Shown: positions 45,923 to 56,060 of the stretch, piece after piece | Position numbering within the stretch: the stretch's first letter is position 1 | Layout of the letters: each line of letters starts with the position of its first letter | Source of the DNA: Teratosphaeria epicoccoides | Lineage: Eukaryota > Ascomycota > Dothideomycetes > Mycosphaerellales > Teratosphaeriaceae | Direction of reading: 5' to 3' | Assembly (NCBI GenBank): GCA_021401465.1 | Contig: JADDMT010000047.1 | Span: 62,001 to 126,000 of the forward strand | DNA length: 64,000 nucleotides | Position numbers and translations under genes: made by a program | Notes under the pieces: generated by a model | Seen by the model: the letters and a program-made list of their open reading frames with translations, nothing else | Told to the model about the DNA's origin: nothing | The model's database searches: none

Positions 45923-47790
45923 CTAGACAAGCCTCCCTCGTCCCCTCCCAACAGCGCCTGACACCCCCGGCCCACCAATCTCACTCATCCCACCCGCGCT
46001 GGTCGTCCTGCTCATCGGCTCTCCGCCAGGCAATCTCCCTTGCAATGCGGCCGCCAGAGTCCCACCACCCGCGACCGAAGCAGGCGCTCCACCAGTCCCG
46101 GCGCCGAAATTCGAGAACATCTGCTTTGCCTTCTGTGCTTCATATACCGCTGGCTGCGCGAATCCAGTATATGACGGTCTATCCACGCCCTTGCCCACAC
46201 TCGCAGCTCCGACTTCGAGGGGCGGGAGGCGATATGGCTGTGTGACGTTGGAGATACCGAGCGCTTGGTCGAGCAGCTGTTTGCGCATCTTGGTAATGTC
46301 ATTTGTGACTTCCTCGTCTTCGTCATCGTCGGTGTTGCGATAGAACATCATCATCTCAAAGTCGTTTTGCGCGTCCAGTTGGCTGACTGACGGTGGAGCT
46401 GGCGCACCAAGCTTCTCTGCACGGGCAACGGCGTGGAACGTAGGGACAACTGGCGCGAATGGATTGTCGCGTGGTGGAGCTGGAGCGCCTGATGCCGTGG
46501 CTGTCGCGACGTTTGCAAGCTCGGAAAGTGCCTGTAACGGGTTTGCGCGTGCGCCTCCACGTGTAAGGACTTGATGCGAAGTCGATCGCTCCATCTCTGG
46601 TGCCGCTGGCTGCGACGGCGGCGATGTGCCCGCACCATTCTCTGTGGTCGGGTGAGCGCCCTCTTCGCCTTCTGCGTCTGGTAGAACCTCGCTATCCACC
46701 GACGAGACACCGGTGCCAGTTGCGTGTCCAATCTGCTCCTGCGGCTGCTGCTGCTGCTGTGGTGTGTGGAAGTGTCTGTATGTTGCCTGCTGCGCTGTGG
46801 CAGTCGCCATCTGCAGCTCCTTGTCTGTAAATATGCGCTCCAAGCTGTATGCAGGAGCTTCGAATTGTGCATATGCGCTCTTCTCTCTTGCATCTTTGAA
46901 CGGACTTCTCCCACCGCCCAAAGCGTCTGGTGGTGGAAGCCTGAATGCTGGCGCAGGGCTCTCATTGCCATCCTCCTCGAGTGCTGCGACCTTTCTCTTG
47001 CGCTTGCCATTCTCGCCTTCAGCGCCAGGGCTAGTCGCCCGGTGCCGCATATGTCTTGTCTTCCTGCCTTGTCCACCAGTCGGCGATCCCGGGTTGTTGA
47101 TGCTATACTGGTTCGGATTGAGAAGCAGCGCATTACTATCTGCGATGTCGAGTTGCTCTTTGTCGCGTAACAGGTGTTGTCGCTTCTTGGTGAGGGTTGT
47201 GATGAGACGCTGGCGGATGGTCTCTGACAGCGCCTTGTGCTCCTCGTCAGCTTGGAACAGCTTCTGCTGGGTGACCCGCTCGAGATCGCGGACGGAGGCA
47301 TGATAATGCTCCTGGCAAGAAAGACTGTCAGCATCATATTCTCCACTACGGGAATCAATCAACTCACATGCAAGGCCGTCAACTCGACGTCTCTATTCTC
47401 CAAGGCCTCGTTGACCTCCTCTGCAAAGTCGGAGTACTTTTTCCCGGCCATAGCCAAGAAATCACGCTGTGCCGCCTCATCGCCTCCAATGCCTTGCTGT
47501 CCCATGGTGCTCTCCACCAACCGCTGGATCTCCTCCCCACCGTCCTCCAATGGTCCATGCTCATACGGATCCGCTCTCAGGATCAATGTCATGTCCACCT
47601 GCACCGCTTGCAGCTGCGCACGATAATGTTGATGCTGATTCGAGTTGAAGGAATCGATCATCGTTTGCAGACGGTCCATTATGCGATTTCGTCGTACGTC
47701 GCGCTTGGTGAGTGGGTGCGGAGCTTGGTTGGCTTCTGGCGAAGGGGAGCCGGCGAACGGCGAGTGTTGGTGTTGGCGAGCCATCGCCAT
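45923..47790 (-). CDS. Sds3-like histone deacetylase complex subunit
   Basis: Two exons, 47790-47368 and 47311-45923, joined in phase 0 over a 56-bp GTGAGT..CCAG intron; 603 residues with ATG at 47790 (MAMARQHQHSP). The region 25-235 is highly charged and helical: RRNRIMDRLQTMIDSFN, HYRAQLQAVQVDMTLILRAD, HASVRDLERVTQQKLFQ and REKEQLDIADSNALLLN-like blocks. They match the Sds3/Dep1-like coiled-coil family that tethers the Rpd3/Sin3 large deacetylase complex. The rest is low-complexity (Pro, Ala, Gln, Ser-rich, with a Gln run near residue 330) and ends in Gly/Arg. Expected role: nuclear transcriptional repression. The C-terminal half is not recognisable beyond its composition. Confidence 0.85.
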
Positions 47791-48770
47791 GGTTGTACTC
47801 GGCGACACTCTAGTCGCACGTGGTTGTCATGCAACGAGTATACATGTAGTATGGTGCGGAGTGGTAGTGTCGTTGCAGTGCAGAAGAGCTGGAGGTTGGA
47901 GCCAAATGTTTCGCGACCCAATCGAATGCGATCGTTTGGTCAATCGGCTGACAACGAGCGGTTGAGGATTGCAAGGTCAGCAGCATCCATTCTGGGTGTA
48001 GCTGGTTGGCTGCTGGGGCGGTGGTCTACGACGACCCTGGGTATTCGAATTGAGTGTATAAGGCTGGAGAGAGTCTTCTGACCAGCAACGCGCACTGACG
48101 GGACCAAGGGACCATTCACTTCCAATCGCCGACCCTTGTGCCGTCATTGGCTTCGGCTCAGCTGGAAAAGCGGGACCCTTAAAGGCTGTACCTGAGCACA
48201 TGCAAAGTGGAGACTTGGCGATTGCTTAGGAACATACATGTATGTATGTCCCCTCACATTCGCAACCAGCCGTCATATTGCTGATAAGTTGATGAGAATC
48301 GAACACCGCTCTTGCTCCAAGTATTCGGCTGCATCGGTGTATTGATGCCATCGATCATAACATTTCCCAACTTACGAACTCGACGGGCCGTCGAAGCATC
48401 GGGCACAAACACAACCGATACTCCTTTAGCCAGCAAATCATCAATCCATCGTCAAAAATTCATATTGATATTGGCTACGTCTACTCTCACCCGCTTCACA
48501 CGAATTCACAAGCCCTTTACTCTTACCCCAGCACTAACCCTAAGCATTCAACGTGCACAACCCGTCCTGACGCTGCTCGGAACATCACAGAGTGAATTAC
48601 AGACGGAGACCCGTGGAATGGAAAAGCAAGTCAAGCATAACATGCTGTTCAAGTAAGCACGATAGTATCACACCCGCGTCTACAGAGCGCCATCGCTCAA
48701 ATTCCACGCACAACTCAACGCTCAAAATGGCCACAATGCAGTCTCTGTCGATCTGCCACCTACATCCATG
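47791..48770. other. Intergenic region upstream of the Sds3-like gene
   Basis: 980 bp. A palindromic ACATACATGTATGTATGT lies near 48233-48250. Short ORFs only; no gene recognised. Confidence 0.4.
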
Positions 48771-49916
48771 TCATTCCCAAACCACATGGATGATAGGCGT
48801 ACTGTACGTCCCCGTGATCTCACCATTCTCATCACCCTCATCGACTTTTGTATACGTCAGATAAATTTCGTTCGAACTGCCAAAATCTCTGCTCATGCCA
48901 GGGTGCGCCTGCTGGCTATATGCCCCAATTGCAGCTGTGCCCTGCTCGCCCGTGTAGAAAGTCGTCGGCTCCGCCCATGGCCCTTCCGGGGCTGGCGCTG
49001 TGGCGATTTGGAAGACTGCGTTGTTGCCAATGTACGGGGCACCAATCCAGACGTACGAGTTGAAGTAGTCGCTCCAGTAGTATGTCCCTTGACCACCTGT
49101 TCCGGCGTTGGTGATCGCGGCGCTGGTGTCGTCGATCGAAGGGGCGGTGGTGGACCAGCCGGAGCCAGTGAAGTAGCTGTAGGCGCTCTTGTCTTCGATC
49201 GATGATGTTGAGACTCTCGCCAGGGCGATGCCTGAGGTGCCGTTCAATGTGCCATACAAATATGCCGTGTTATTCCTGACGACGAACCCGTAATTCCCAT
49301 AAATGATACTGCCGGCTGACCAAAAGCTATCATCTACCGGTTGGGCCAGGGGCAGGTCGTTCTCACCCAGACTATCAGTATAGTCCGCGCGGTACAGCGT
49401 TGCAGATGGAGTCTCGTCGAGCACAACAAAGTCGTCAGTGATGTGGGAGTTGGGAATCCACGTGTACAGAGACATGCTAGTATTGCCGCCAGTACTGACA
49501 GGCAGCGATCTGCTATCGGGCCAAATTGCATAGCGGGTGTTGTTGCCACACGAGCCAGCCACGCTTGATGATCCGCCACACATGCTTGACGGCACTTCGA
49601 AATAGGATTGTGACAGATTGGTCGTGCCGTACATATCGAGGATGCTCTCGCTGATTGCCGGTGTGCCATCGTTGTTGAAGTCGGTCCATGAGGCTGTGCT
49701 GCTCAGAAATGCGCTGTCGCTTTGGCTGTCGCGGCAGGTCCAGAGCAGCCTCCCTGCCACGTTGGTGGACAGACACGAGTCTCGATTCCAGATTGGTGAC
49801 TTGGCGATTCCAAGGACTTCTGGTGTGCCAGATACCGTGGGGACGACAGTGCGCCGTACTGGAGCAGGTGCTGCTGCGACTAAGGAAGAGAAAAGAAAGG
49901 ATGAGAGAATGTCCAT
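48771..49916 (-). CDS. Secreted DUF4185-like beta-propeller protein
   Basis: Single exon, 381 residues. A signal peptide (MDILSSFLFSSLVAAAPAP) is followed by VRR, then a mature chain rich in Ser, Thr, Gly, aromatic residues and N-glycosylation sites. Repeated blade-like segments (SIWN/PIWNRDSC, ADYTDSLGENDLPL, YWSDYFNSYVWIG, EIYLTYTKVD) and the order of motifs resemble secreted fungal DUF4185 proteins, thought to be five-bladed propellers related to glycoside hydrolase folds. No catalytic assignment is possible. Cys pairs (DSC, WTC, SMCGG, GSC) may form disulfides. Its short length and secretion make it a candidate cell-wall or apoplastic protein. Confidence 0.82.
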   Translation of the reverse strand: MDILSSFLFSSLVAAAPAPVRRTVVPTVSGTPEVLGIAKSPIWNRDSCLSTNVAGRLLWTCRDSQSDSAFLSSTASWTDFNNDGTPAISESILDMYGTTNLSQSYFEVPSSMCGGSSSVAGSCGNNTRYAIWPDSRSLPVSTGGNTSMSLYTWIPNSHITDDFVVLDETPSATLYRADYTDSLGENDLPLAQPVDDSFWSAGSIIYGNYGFVVRNNTAYLYGTLNGTSGIALARVSTSSIEDKSAYSYFTGSGWSTTAPSIDDTSAAITNAGTGGQGTYYWSDYFNSYVWIGAPYIGNNAVFQIATAPAPEGPWAEPTTFYTGEQGTAAIGAYSQQAHPGMSRDFGSSNEIYLTYTKVDEGDENGEITGTYSTPIIHVVWE

Positions 49917-50709
49917 TGTGTGCTGTGTCCTGCTGATGAAAGAGTGTCTGGGCCCGGATTGAAAAGGAGAACTGTGCTGGAATTGAAGAAGGTCAATGTC
50001 AATCCATGTCGATCAGAAGCTGAAGAGAAGGAGAATCTTAGCACATGCAAGCATGCGCATGAAGAGAGATCCACGCGGCTGGAATGTGGTGATGGCTGGC
50101 ATGGCACTCATATGAGGAACGATGAAGGGCCGGACTCTCATCGCGTGGCCTTCCCCGTGGCTGTATGCTGGCCATTTGCGCATCTGTAGGAAAACGGGTC
50201 GTCTCAAATAAGCGCTGCGTGGGCCGTCGTGTGTGGTCACTGTGGTGCAGTGGAGTCTGAAGAGTTGCGAGACGCGCGGGGGGGGGGGTGTAGTTTACTA
50301 ACGGCGATTTGAAACATAACATGCTTACATATAGCTTCACCACCATTTGGCATTCACCATTGGCACCTCCTGAGTCCTGACTTTCCACCTTGAGGCGGCA
50401 CCGCGGAGCCTGCGTTGACTCATGCGTATCAGCCGTCCTGCACATGTGTGGCTGTGATCGCTCTACGTGATTTACTACATGTATGTATCTATTCAATAGT
50501 CGCCAAGACTCCTGCTGATGCAGGCCCGTACATTCCATCGACAACGAGCATTATTACCGCAACTCCTCGCGCGCAAATCAAAATGTTGTCCCTGGTGCTC
50601 CATCTATCGTAGTAGGACAACGACCCAGTTCGTCGGTCGTGCCTGGGCAACCTGGACCACCATTACTTCCTGGGTAGCCCTTGCAAATCTATCTGGGTGT
50701 TTGTCTGGT
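49917..50709. other. Intergenic region with G11 homopolymer
   Basis: 793 bp. A run of 11 G lies at 50278-50288. It contains the promoter of the DUF4185 gene; otherwise chance ORFs only. Confidence 0.4.
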
Positions 50710-51844
50710 TCATGCTCGCTGCCGTGTCCTCATGTGTTCTTCGAATACCTCTGTGTAGTGAATGGATCAGCAAAGGCGACAGACGATGGATAGCAGAAAG
50801 TCATCACTTACTCGGGCTGCCTCGCTCACTCAACCTAAGAGCACCCTGCATCAACCAATGCGGCCATCCTCGCATACCAGCCAGGAACGTCATGCTCTCA
50901 GGGAGGATGATTTGTCCTCCTCGACAGCTCAAGATCTGCTTGACGACGGCATCTGAAACAACCTCGGGTTTAATGATGGCCATTTTCGCGGCCTGGAGCT
51001 CGTTCTTGTACGGCGCGATGATGCCCGTGTCCGCGAAAGTCGGGTGGACGATCGAGAACTTGATCGCCGGGGCCTTGTGGACCACGCGCACTTCCTGCAT
51101 CATGGTCTCTTGAAGGGAGACGAGCGCATTCTTGGTAGAGGCGTAAGGAGCCATTGCTGGTGGCGAAACGAAGGACGACATCGATGCGGTGGTCACGACG
51201 TGGCCCTTGTTTGTCGCAATCATGTCGGGGAGGAAAGCCTGAAGCATGTAGTAGTGGCTGATCAGGTTGACGTCGTAGATCTTTCTCAGTGTCTGCGGGT
51301 CGACAGAGAGGAGACCCATATCCTTGGCCGCGATGCCAGCATTGTTCACTAGTATGGACACCGTGCCGTGCGCTTGCTTGACTTGCCTGGCGAGCTCCTT
51401 AATGGCGTCGTAGTTCGTGACATCAAGCTTGTAGTAGGTGATCTTGGCGTCCTGTTGCATATCCTTGGGGAGGCTGTCAACGATGTCCAGAGCCACGACA
51501 TTGATGCCCCTGGACGACAGGTCTTTGCAAATAAGACGGCCAAACCCACCGGCGGCACCAGAGACGACTGCGACCTCCTTCGGCCAGTAGTAGCGGCTCC
51601 TCTCTGATCGAATGCGGAAGTTGTTGTAAGCCCAGACATTCATGGCACTGTTGACCAGCCTTGCGCCGCCCATGATAGTGAGCCATTTGAGGGCTGCGAT
51701 TGCCTTGACCATCGTTTCAGCTGAGACATGCTGGCGTAGGTGCGCAAGAACAGGCTCCTTGACATTGTCGGGAGCAACTGTGAGCAGCAACCATAGTGGT
51801 GCCGTCAGGAAGGGGTTCAATACTGTCTTGCCAAGGATGTCCAT
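50710..51844 (-). CDS. Short-chain dehydrogenase/reductase, SDR16C-like (retinol or hydroxysteroid dehydrogenase type)
   Basis: Two exons, 51844-50812 and 50750-50710, joined in phase 1 over a GTAAGT..TACAG intron of 61 bp; 357 residues ending KVFEEHMRTRQRA. If the intron were retained, the frame would stop at SPSK. The N-terminus has a hydrophobic segment (about 10-27), suggesting association with ER or lipid-droplet membranes. The Rossmann domain has VVSGAAGGFGR (Ser replaces the usual Thr of TGxxxGxG), LDVTN, SILVNNAG and the active-site Tyr-Lys in PYASTKNAL, preceded by Ser in TTASMSSFV. The closest known type is RDH10/HSD17B11-like SDRs acting on hydrophobic alcohols; the substrate is unknown. 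Confidence 0.9.
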
Positions 51845-52381
51845 TTTTAAGTGCTGTGCTGTTGTCCTTGACCGATGTTTCGTTATGCTGGAACGCTTAG
51901 ATTCATACAAGAGATGAGGTCGGCCTCTGATATAACAGTCTGTCGCCTGAATCGAACATTCTGCGCGCGGCACGTTCTAATGGTTCAGGAGCCCAAACTC
52001 TGGGTGCCGAGGCAAGATCGAAGGTTTCTAGCGCCGGGACCGAGGTGGCCAGGAGGGGGAAAAGAGCGACACTGGTCTATTTCGAATCGTTTGAGCGCTC
52101 TTGGGCGATGTACGATTACGAACCAAACCTGGCTGTTGTCTGAATATCTGCAAGCTTGTCGTCTGCAAGACCCAAGAGCGCCCGGCTCGTGGTCAAGAAC
52201 CAGTCACAGAAGGCCCAAGGGTGGGATCGACAGGCAGAGCCCGGTCATCACACAGGGCGAGACTGGCACTGCCATTAGCGTGGCATGCACAGCAGCCAAT
52301 GGCGCGCGTCATTCGAGAAGCCGCTTCGAAGTCGAAGTCGAAGTCAGGACGCTTTCCCAGGCAGATTGATCTTGTCATCAC
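51845..52381. promoter_or_regulatory. Divergent intergenic region, SDR and Obg GTPase promoters
   Basis: 537 bp between divergent starts. A short repeat of GAAGTCGAAGTCGAAGTC lies at 52328-52345, shortly before the Obg start. Confidence 0.4.
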
Positions 52382-54136
52382 ATGTCTACTTGCAGAAATA
52401 CGTCACGGCTGCTGGCGAGCATCACCCCATTTCTCTATCCATGCCTGGATATCACATGGAATGCGCGGCCTGCAGTCGTTCGTATTGTAAGCCGGGTTTG
52501 CCGCCCTCGAAAGAGACTGCCAAAGAATAGCATCAGAGGCCAGAGCACTGTGGCAGAGGCTGGCCAGCTCTTGGTCGACGTCAATCAATATGATCACCTA
52601 AATCCGTCTCCACCAGATTACAGCTCCAACCCATTCACAGACTCTTGCGAGTTGACCATCGCGGCGGGATCTGGTGGCCATGGGTGTATTTCCTTCCTGC
52701 GTGAAAAGTACATCGCCAATGGACCTCCAAACGGAGGAGATGGTGGGACTGGCGGTGGGATCTATATTCAGGCGATCAAAGGCGAGACGAGCCTGCACAA
52801 GCTTGCACGGAGAGGTGTGGTCAAGGCGGGTAGAGGGAAGAATGGGCAAGGAAGCATGCAGGGCGGGTCAAGAGGGGAGGACGTGCTGCTCGTCGTGCCC
52901 GTCGGGACTGTGGTTAGAGAAATCTGGAGGCGCGACCCGCTGGCTGAGGAGACTGCAGAAGATAGGAGGAACAAGGGTTTTGGCAGAGACTTGAGAGACG
53001 ATGTAGACGATGGTCGACCGGATCAAAGCAGAAAGTGGAGGCGAGACAAGTGGCTATTGTACCCTGGAACCCTCCCAAAGAGCTTCACAAGCGCAGACTT
53101 CCCAGCTCTTCCACGGCCACGGAGAAGCAACCTGGTGGCTACAGAGCCTCCGGGGCCGCTGCGACTTGATCTGGACAAGCCGATGGACCACCCCATGTTA
53201 CTCGTAGCAGGCGCGATGGGTGGCTTGGGCAACCCACACTTTGTGACAAAGTCTGTTCTCAAACCAAAGTACGCCACAAAGGGCGATGAAGGGACTCGCG
53301 TGCATGTGCAATTAGAGCTCAAGCTGCTCGCAGACGTCGGTCTGGTTGGCCTCCCAAACGCGGGTAAAAGTACACTCCTTCGATCTCTCACACGAAGTAG
53401 GACGAGGATCGGCGATTGGGCCTTCACGACGTTGGCGCCGAATGTCGGGACAGTGGTATTGGATGCCACCACTGGTCGCCCAGCGATCGATACCAAAGGC
53501 AGGCGGAAGGAGCCACGCTCGAACTTTACTATTGCAGACATACCAGGTCTGATCGAGGATGCTCACCTTGATCGTGGCCTTGGCCTAGCTTTTCTGCGTC
53601 ACGTCGAACGGGCCGGCGTTCTGGCTTTTGTGCTTGATCTGAGCGCAGGAGATGCTGTGGCTGCGCTCAAAGCACTATGGAGAGAGGTGGGTGAGTACGA
53701 GAAATTGCGCGAGCAAGAGCTCAACGCCGATACAGAGAGGACGAAGCCGGACGAGGATGGCATGATTGTCTTTGAGCCCTTTGCATCGTCCATCTCGCCA
53801 GGCTTTGATTCAGAGGAGACCGAGTTGTCATCCAAAGACAGCAAGTCGAGCATTCTCGACACTGTCGCGGGTCGCAAGCTGCCACCTCTCAGTCTGCCTC
53901 CGATTAGCAGCAAGCCTTGGCTGGTGGTCGCGACCAAGGCTGATAAGGACGGCACGCAGCAGAACTTTATCGCGTTGCAAAAGTATATGCAGGTGGTTGA
54001 GCATGGAGAAGAAGAGCATCCGAGCGGCAAGCCGAATGCTTGGAGGAAGAAACTGCATACAGTCCCCGTGGCTGCTATCAACAAGGAGGGTGTCGGCAAC
54101 ATCCCGGAGATCATCTTGAGTCTGCTTGACGAGTGA
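52382..54136 (+). CDS. MTG2: Mitochondrial Obg-family GTPase (Mtg2-like)
   Basis: Single exon, 584 residues. The Arg-rich N-terminus without acidic residues looks like a mitochondrial presequence. The Obg fold (about 90-290) contains GSGGHGCISFLREK and the Gly-rich PPNGGDGGTGGG, extended by an insertion rich in Arg and Asp (about 190-240). The G domain follows: G1 GLPNAGKST (about 321), the switch segment FTTLAPNVGTV, G3 DIPGLIEDA (about 386) and G4 ATKAD (about 516). A low-complexity insertion of about 80 residues lies before G4. Mtg2 and its relatives assist assembly of the large subunit of mitochondrial ribosomes. Confidence 0.93.
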   Translation: MSTCRNTSRLLASITPFLYPCLDITWNARPAVVRIVSRVCRPRKRLPKNSIRGQSTVAEAGQLLVDVNQYDHLNPSPPDYSSNPFTDSCELTIAAGSGGHGCISFLREKYIANGPPNGGDGGTGGGIYIQAIKGETSLHKLARRGVVKAGRGKNGQGSMQGGSRGEDVLLVVPVGTVVREIWRRDPLAEETAEDRRNKGFGRDLRDDVDDGRPDQSRKWRRDKWLLYPGTLPKSFTSADFPALPRPRRSNLVATEPPGPLRLDLDKPMDHPMLLVAGAMGGLGNPHFVTKSVLKPKYATKGDEGTRVHVQLELKLLADVGLVGLPNAGKSTLLRSLTRSRTRIGDWAFTTLAPNVGTVVLDATTGRPAIDTKGRRKEPRSNFTIADIPGLIEDAHLDRGLGLAFLRHVERAGVLAFVLDLSAGDAVAALKALWREVGEYEKLREQELNADTERTKPDEDGMIVFEPFASSISPGFDSEETELSSKDSKSSILDTVAGRKLPPLSLPPISSKPWLVVATKADKDGTQQNFIALQKYMQVVEHGEEEHPSGKPNAWRKKLHTVPVAAINKEGVGNIPEIILSLLDE

Positions 54137-55596
54137 GCCGACAAATCTGGATTAAGACCAAGACTAACGTCCACGAGCACGTCTCAAAGTATCCACTCGA
54201 TCTTTGTATACTGCCTCATTTCAATCTTGCCCACTGTGCAAAACAGAGTTATCCTACGGTATCATGAACTCGCCAAGAATTCTTGCACCGGAGCAAAGCG
54301 TGACGAGTCAAGCGCAAGTGGGCGCCGCCTCCTGAGGCTCGTTTGGGTCAATAGGCTTGCCCGGGTCAGGCGTGCAGGGTCCGCCTCCGCAGCTAACCAT
54401 GGCGACCTTTGCATCTGCGCCTATGGCCTCGGGTGCAGCATCACCGACGCTGAACCCAGATCACAAGACTGCATCTGGCAATTCTTTGTCAAAGATGTGG
54501 CGTCGATGAGCGTCGAGGTCGATTACCTCGCTCACGGATGCCTCGTGGTTCTCGAGAGATTTGCCTGAATGCAGCAACATCGATAAGAGCTCGGGAGCCT
54601 CTTGTGACTTCGGTAGATTCTAATTCTCGAGAGGTGCGTCATATGGAGATCTCTGAGATTTTTCATGCGTCTGAATGCCCTTGAAGTGCGATCGATGAGG
54701 CGTCATGCTGATCTTATAGATTCCGAAGATTATCAGGGCGAATGCAGTTGCCGCAGCGCGCTCGATACATATAAAACATGATGTGCGTGGTCGCTACGGC
54801 AATTCACTAAACAGTGCGCACAGGAAGGCGACTGCGCGAGCGGATAAGTATATGCACTACTGAGACAGGAACCCTTCATTGGCAATCGTGTTCGGTCTCT
54901 GACGAGACTTGGCTGAGGCGCAGGTCCCTTGGGATATCTGGCGGTAAGCCAATTTGATTTGGTCAAATCTCTGCCTGGCGAGGCCGGCCGGCTGACAATC
55001 ATAAAGTAGCCTGGGGTACCGCAAACTGCGTACTACCGGCAGGCTTTTGCAGGTTTGGCTTTTGTGTCCGTTGGCTATCTGTGCTTGACTCTGCCAATGC
55101 CCGTGGTGTAACTTGCCCATGATGCAACGGCAAATGTTGCTGCTCTGTCAACAATTGCTCCTCCCTGACGACTTTCGCATTCCACCCAACCACGGCGCGC
55201 TGAACGGTCACAGCGTGATTGGTTTATCGGTGTTGCGCGCTTTGTAAGGTCGATACACACCTATTGGATATATTACGTGGCTGATGTACAATGAATTGAT
55301 GGTCGTTGGATGATCAGATCTGTTCATTGATGCACTTTGAAGACGGAATGTACCTGTCAAAGTCTCCTAGAGCTATTGAGCGTTTGGTCTACCTACAGCA
55401 AGGGTCGAGATAGGGCAGTGCAAATGCAATGAGAAATACCATTGGGTCCGTCCTGATTACATGATCTCTTAAGGAACGAAGGGCATACACAGTAGATGTC
55501 ATGTCCGTCGACGGCTGGCATAATCAACTTGAGGCAGGATTATATCTCTAAACAAACTCGCCGGCCACCAATGACATATCTAAGACTCAGACAAAC
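54137..55596. other. Intergenic stretch; one small ORF of interest
   Basis: 1.46 kb. The plus-strand ATG at about 54399 opens a 36-residue frame starting MATFASAPMASGAASP and ending MWRR, with an open frame reaching further upstream. It may be a small gene or a terminal exon but has no recognised family. Nothing else stands out. Confidence 0.35.
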
Positions 55597-55739
55597 TCCG
55601 ATGTGGTCTAATGGCTAGGATTTGTCGCTCTCATTTCTTGAGCACCGACAAGGCCGGGGTGCGTACTCTCAATAGAACACATCTATCTAGATGGCGTCTG
55701 ATTAACAGGACTGATTAGGTTCGATTCCCCGCATCGGAA
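55597..55739 (+). tRNA. tRNA-Glu (anticodon CTC) with a 60-nt insertion in the T arm
   Basis: The acceptor strands TCCGATG (55597-55603) and CATCGGA (55732-55738) pair perfectly, followed by A. The D arm and A box read TGGTCTAATGG (55604-55614). The anticodon stem TGTCG/CGACA (55623-55627 and 55646-55650) encloses CTCTCA with anticodon CTC at 55630-55632. The extra 11 nt (55634-55644) sit at the usual intron position after base 37. The T stem CGGGG (55655-55659) pairs with CCCCG (55727-55731) and the T loop is TTCGATT (55720-55726). Between CGGGG and the loop are 60 extra bases, which can equally be bounded as GT..AG (55659-55718). Without both insertions the sequence is a normal fungal tRNA-Glu. 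It may be a pseudogene, since a T4+ run appears only about 55 nt downstream. Confidence 0.8.
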
Positions 55740-56060
55740 TAGATGCAGGAGCACAGCTTCAACCAATGTGACAATTGGCATGCGAACCATTATTTTTCAA
55801 ACCTTTTGGCGACCATGCTCCTTCCTTTTTCGACATTACGGTGTTTGTGGGAGGAGTTTACGACATCCTTGACGAGTCTGATACGGCGTAACCTCAGAGC
55901 AGAATTTGCCCTTTCTGCGATTCTTTCGACTTCAAGTAGAAAACACTACGCTGCAAATAAGGGGTATATCCGTTTTATAAAAATCATCATATCATCTTGT
56001 AAACTCTTGACACTGTGGGCGTGCATCTGTACGCACCATGTTCTGTTCATAGTCATATGC
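55740..56060. other. Intergenic region downstream of the tRNA
   Basis: 321 bp, AT-richer. The first T5 run lies near 55793. No gene seen. Confidence 0.4.

Noticed and set aside
51845..51973. N-terminal extension of the SDR ORF
   Set aside because: The ATG at 51844 gives a membrane-anchor start typical of the family; the upstream part is low-complexity and Cys/Arg-rich.
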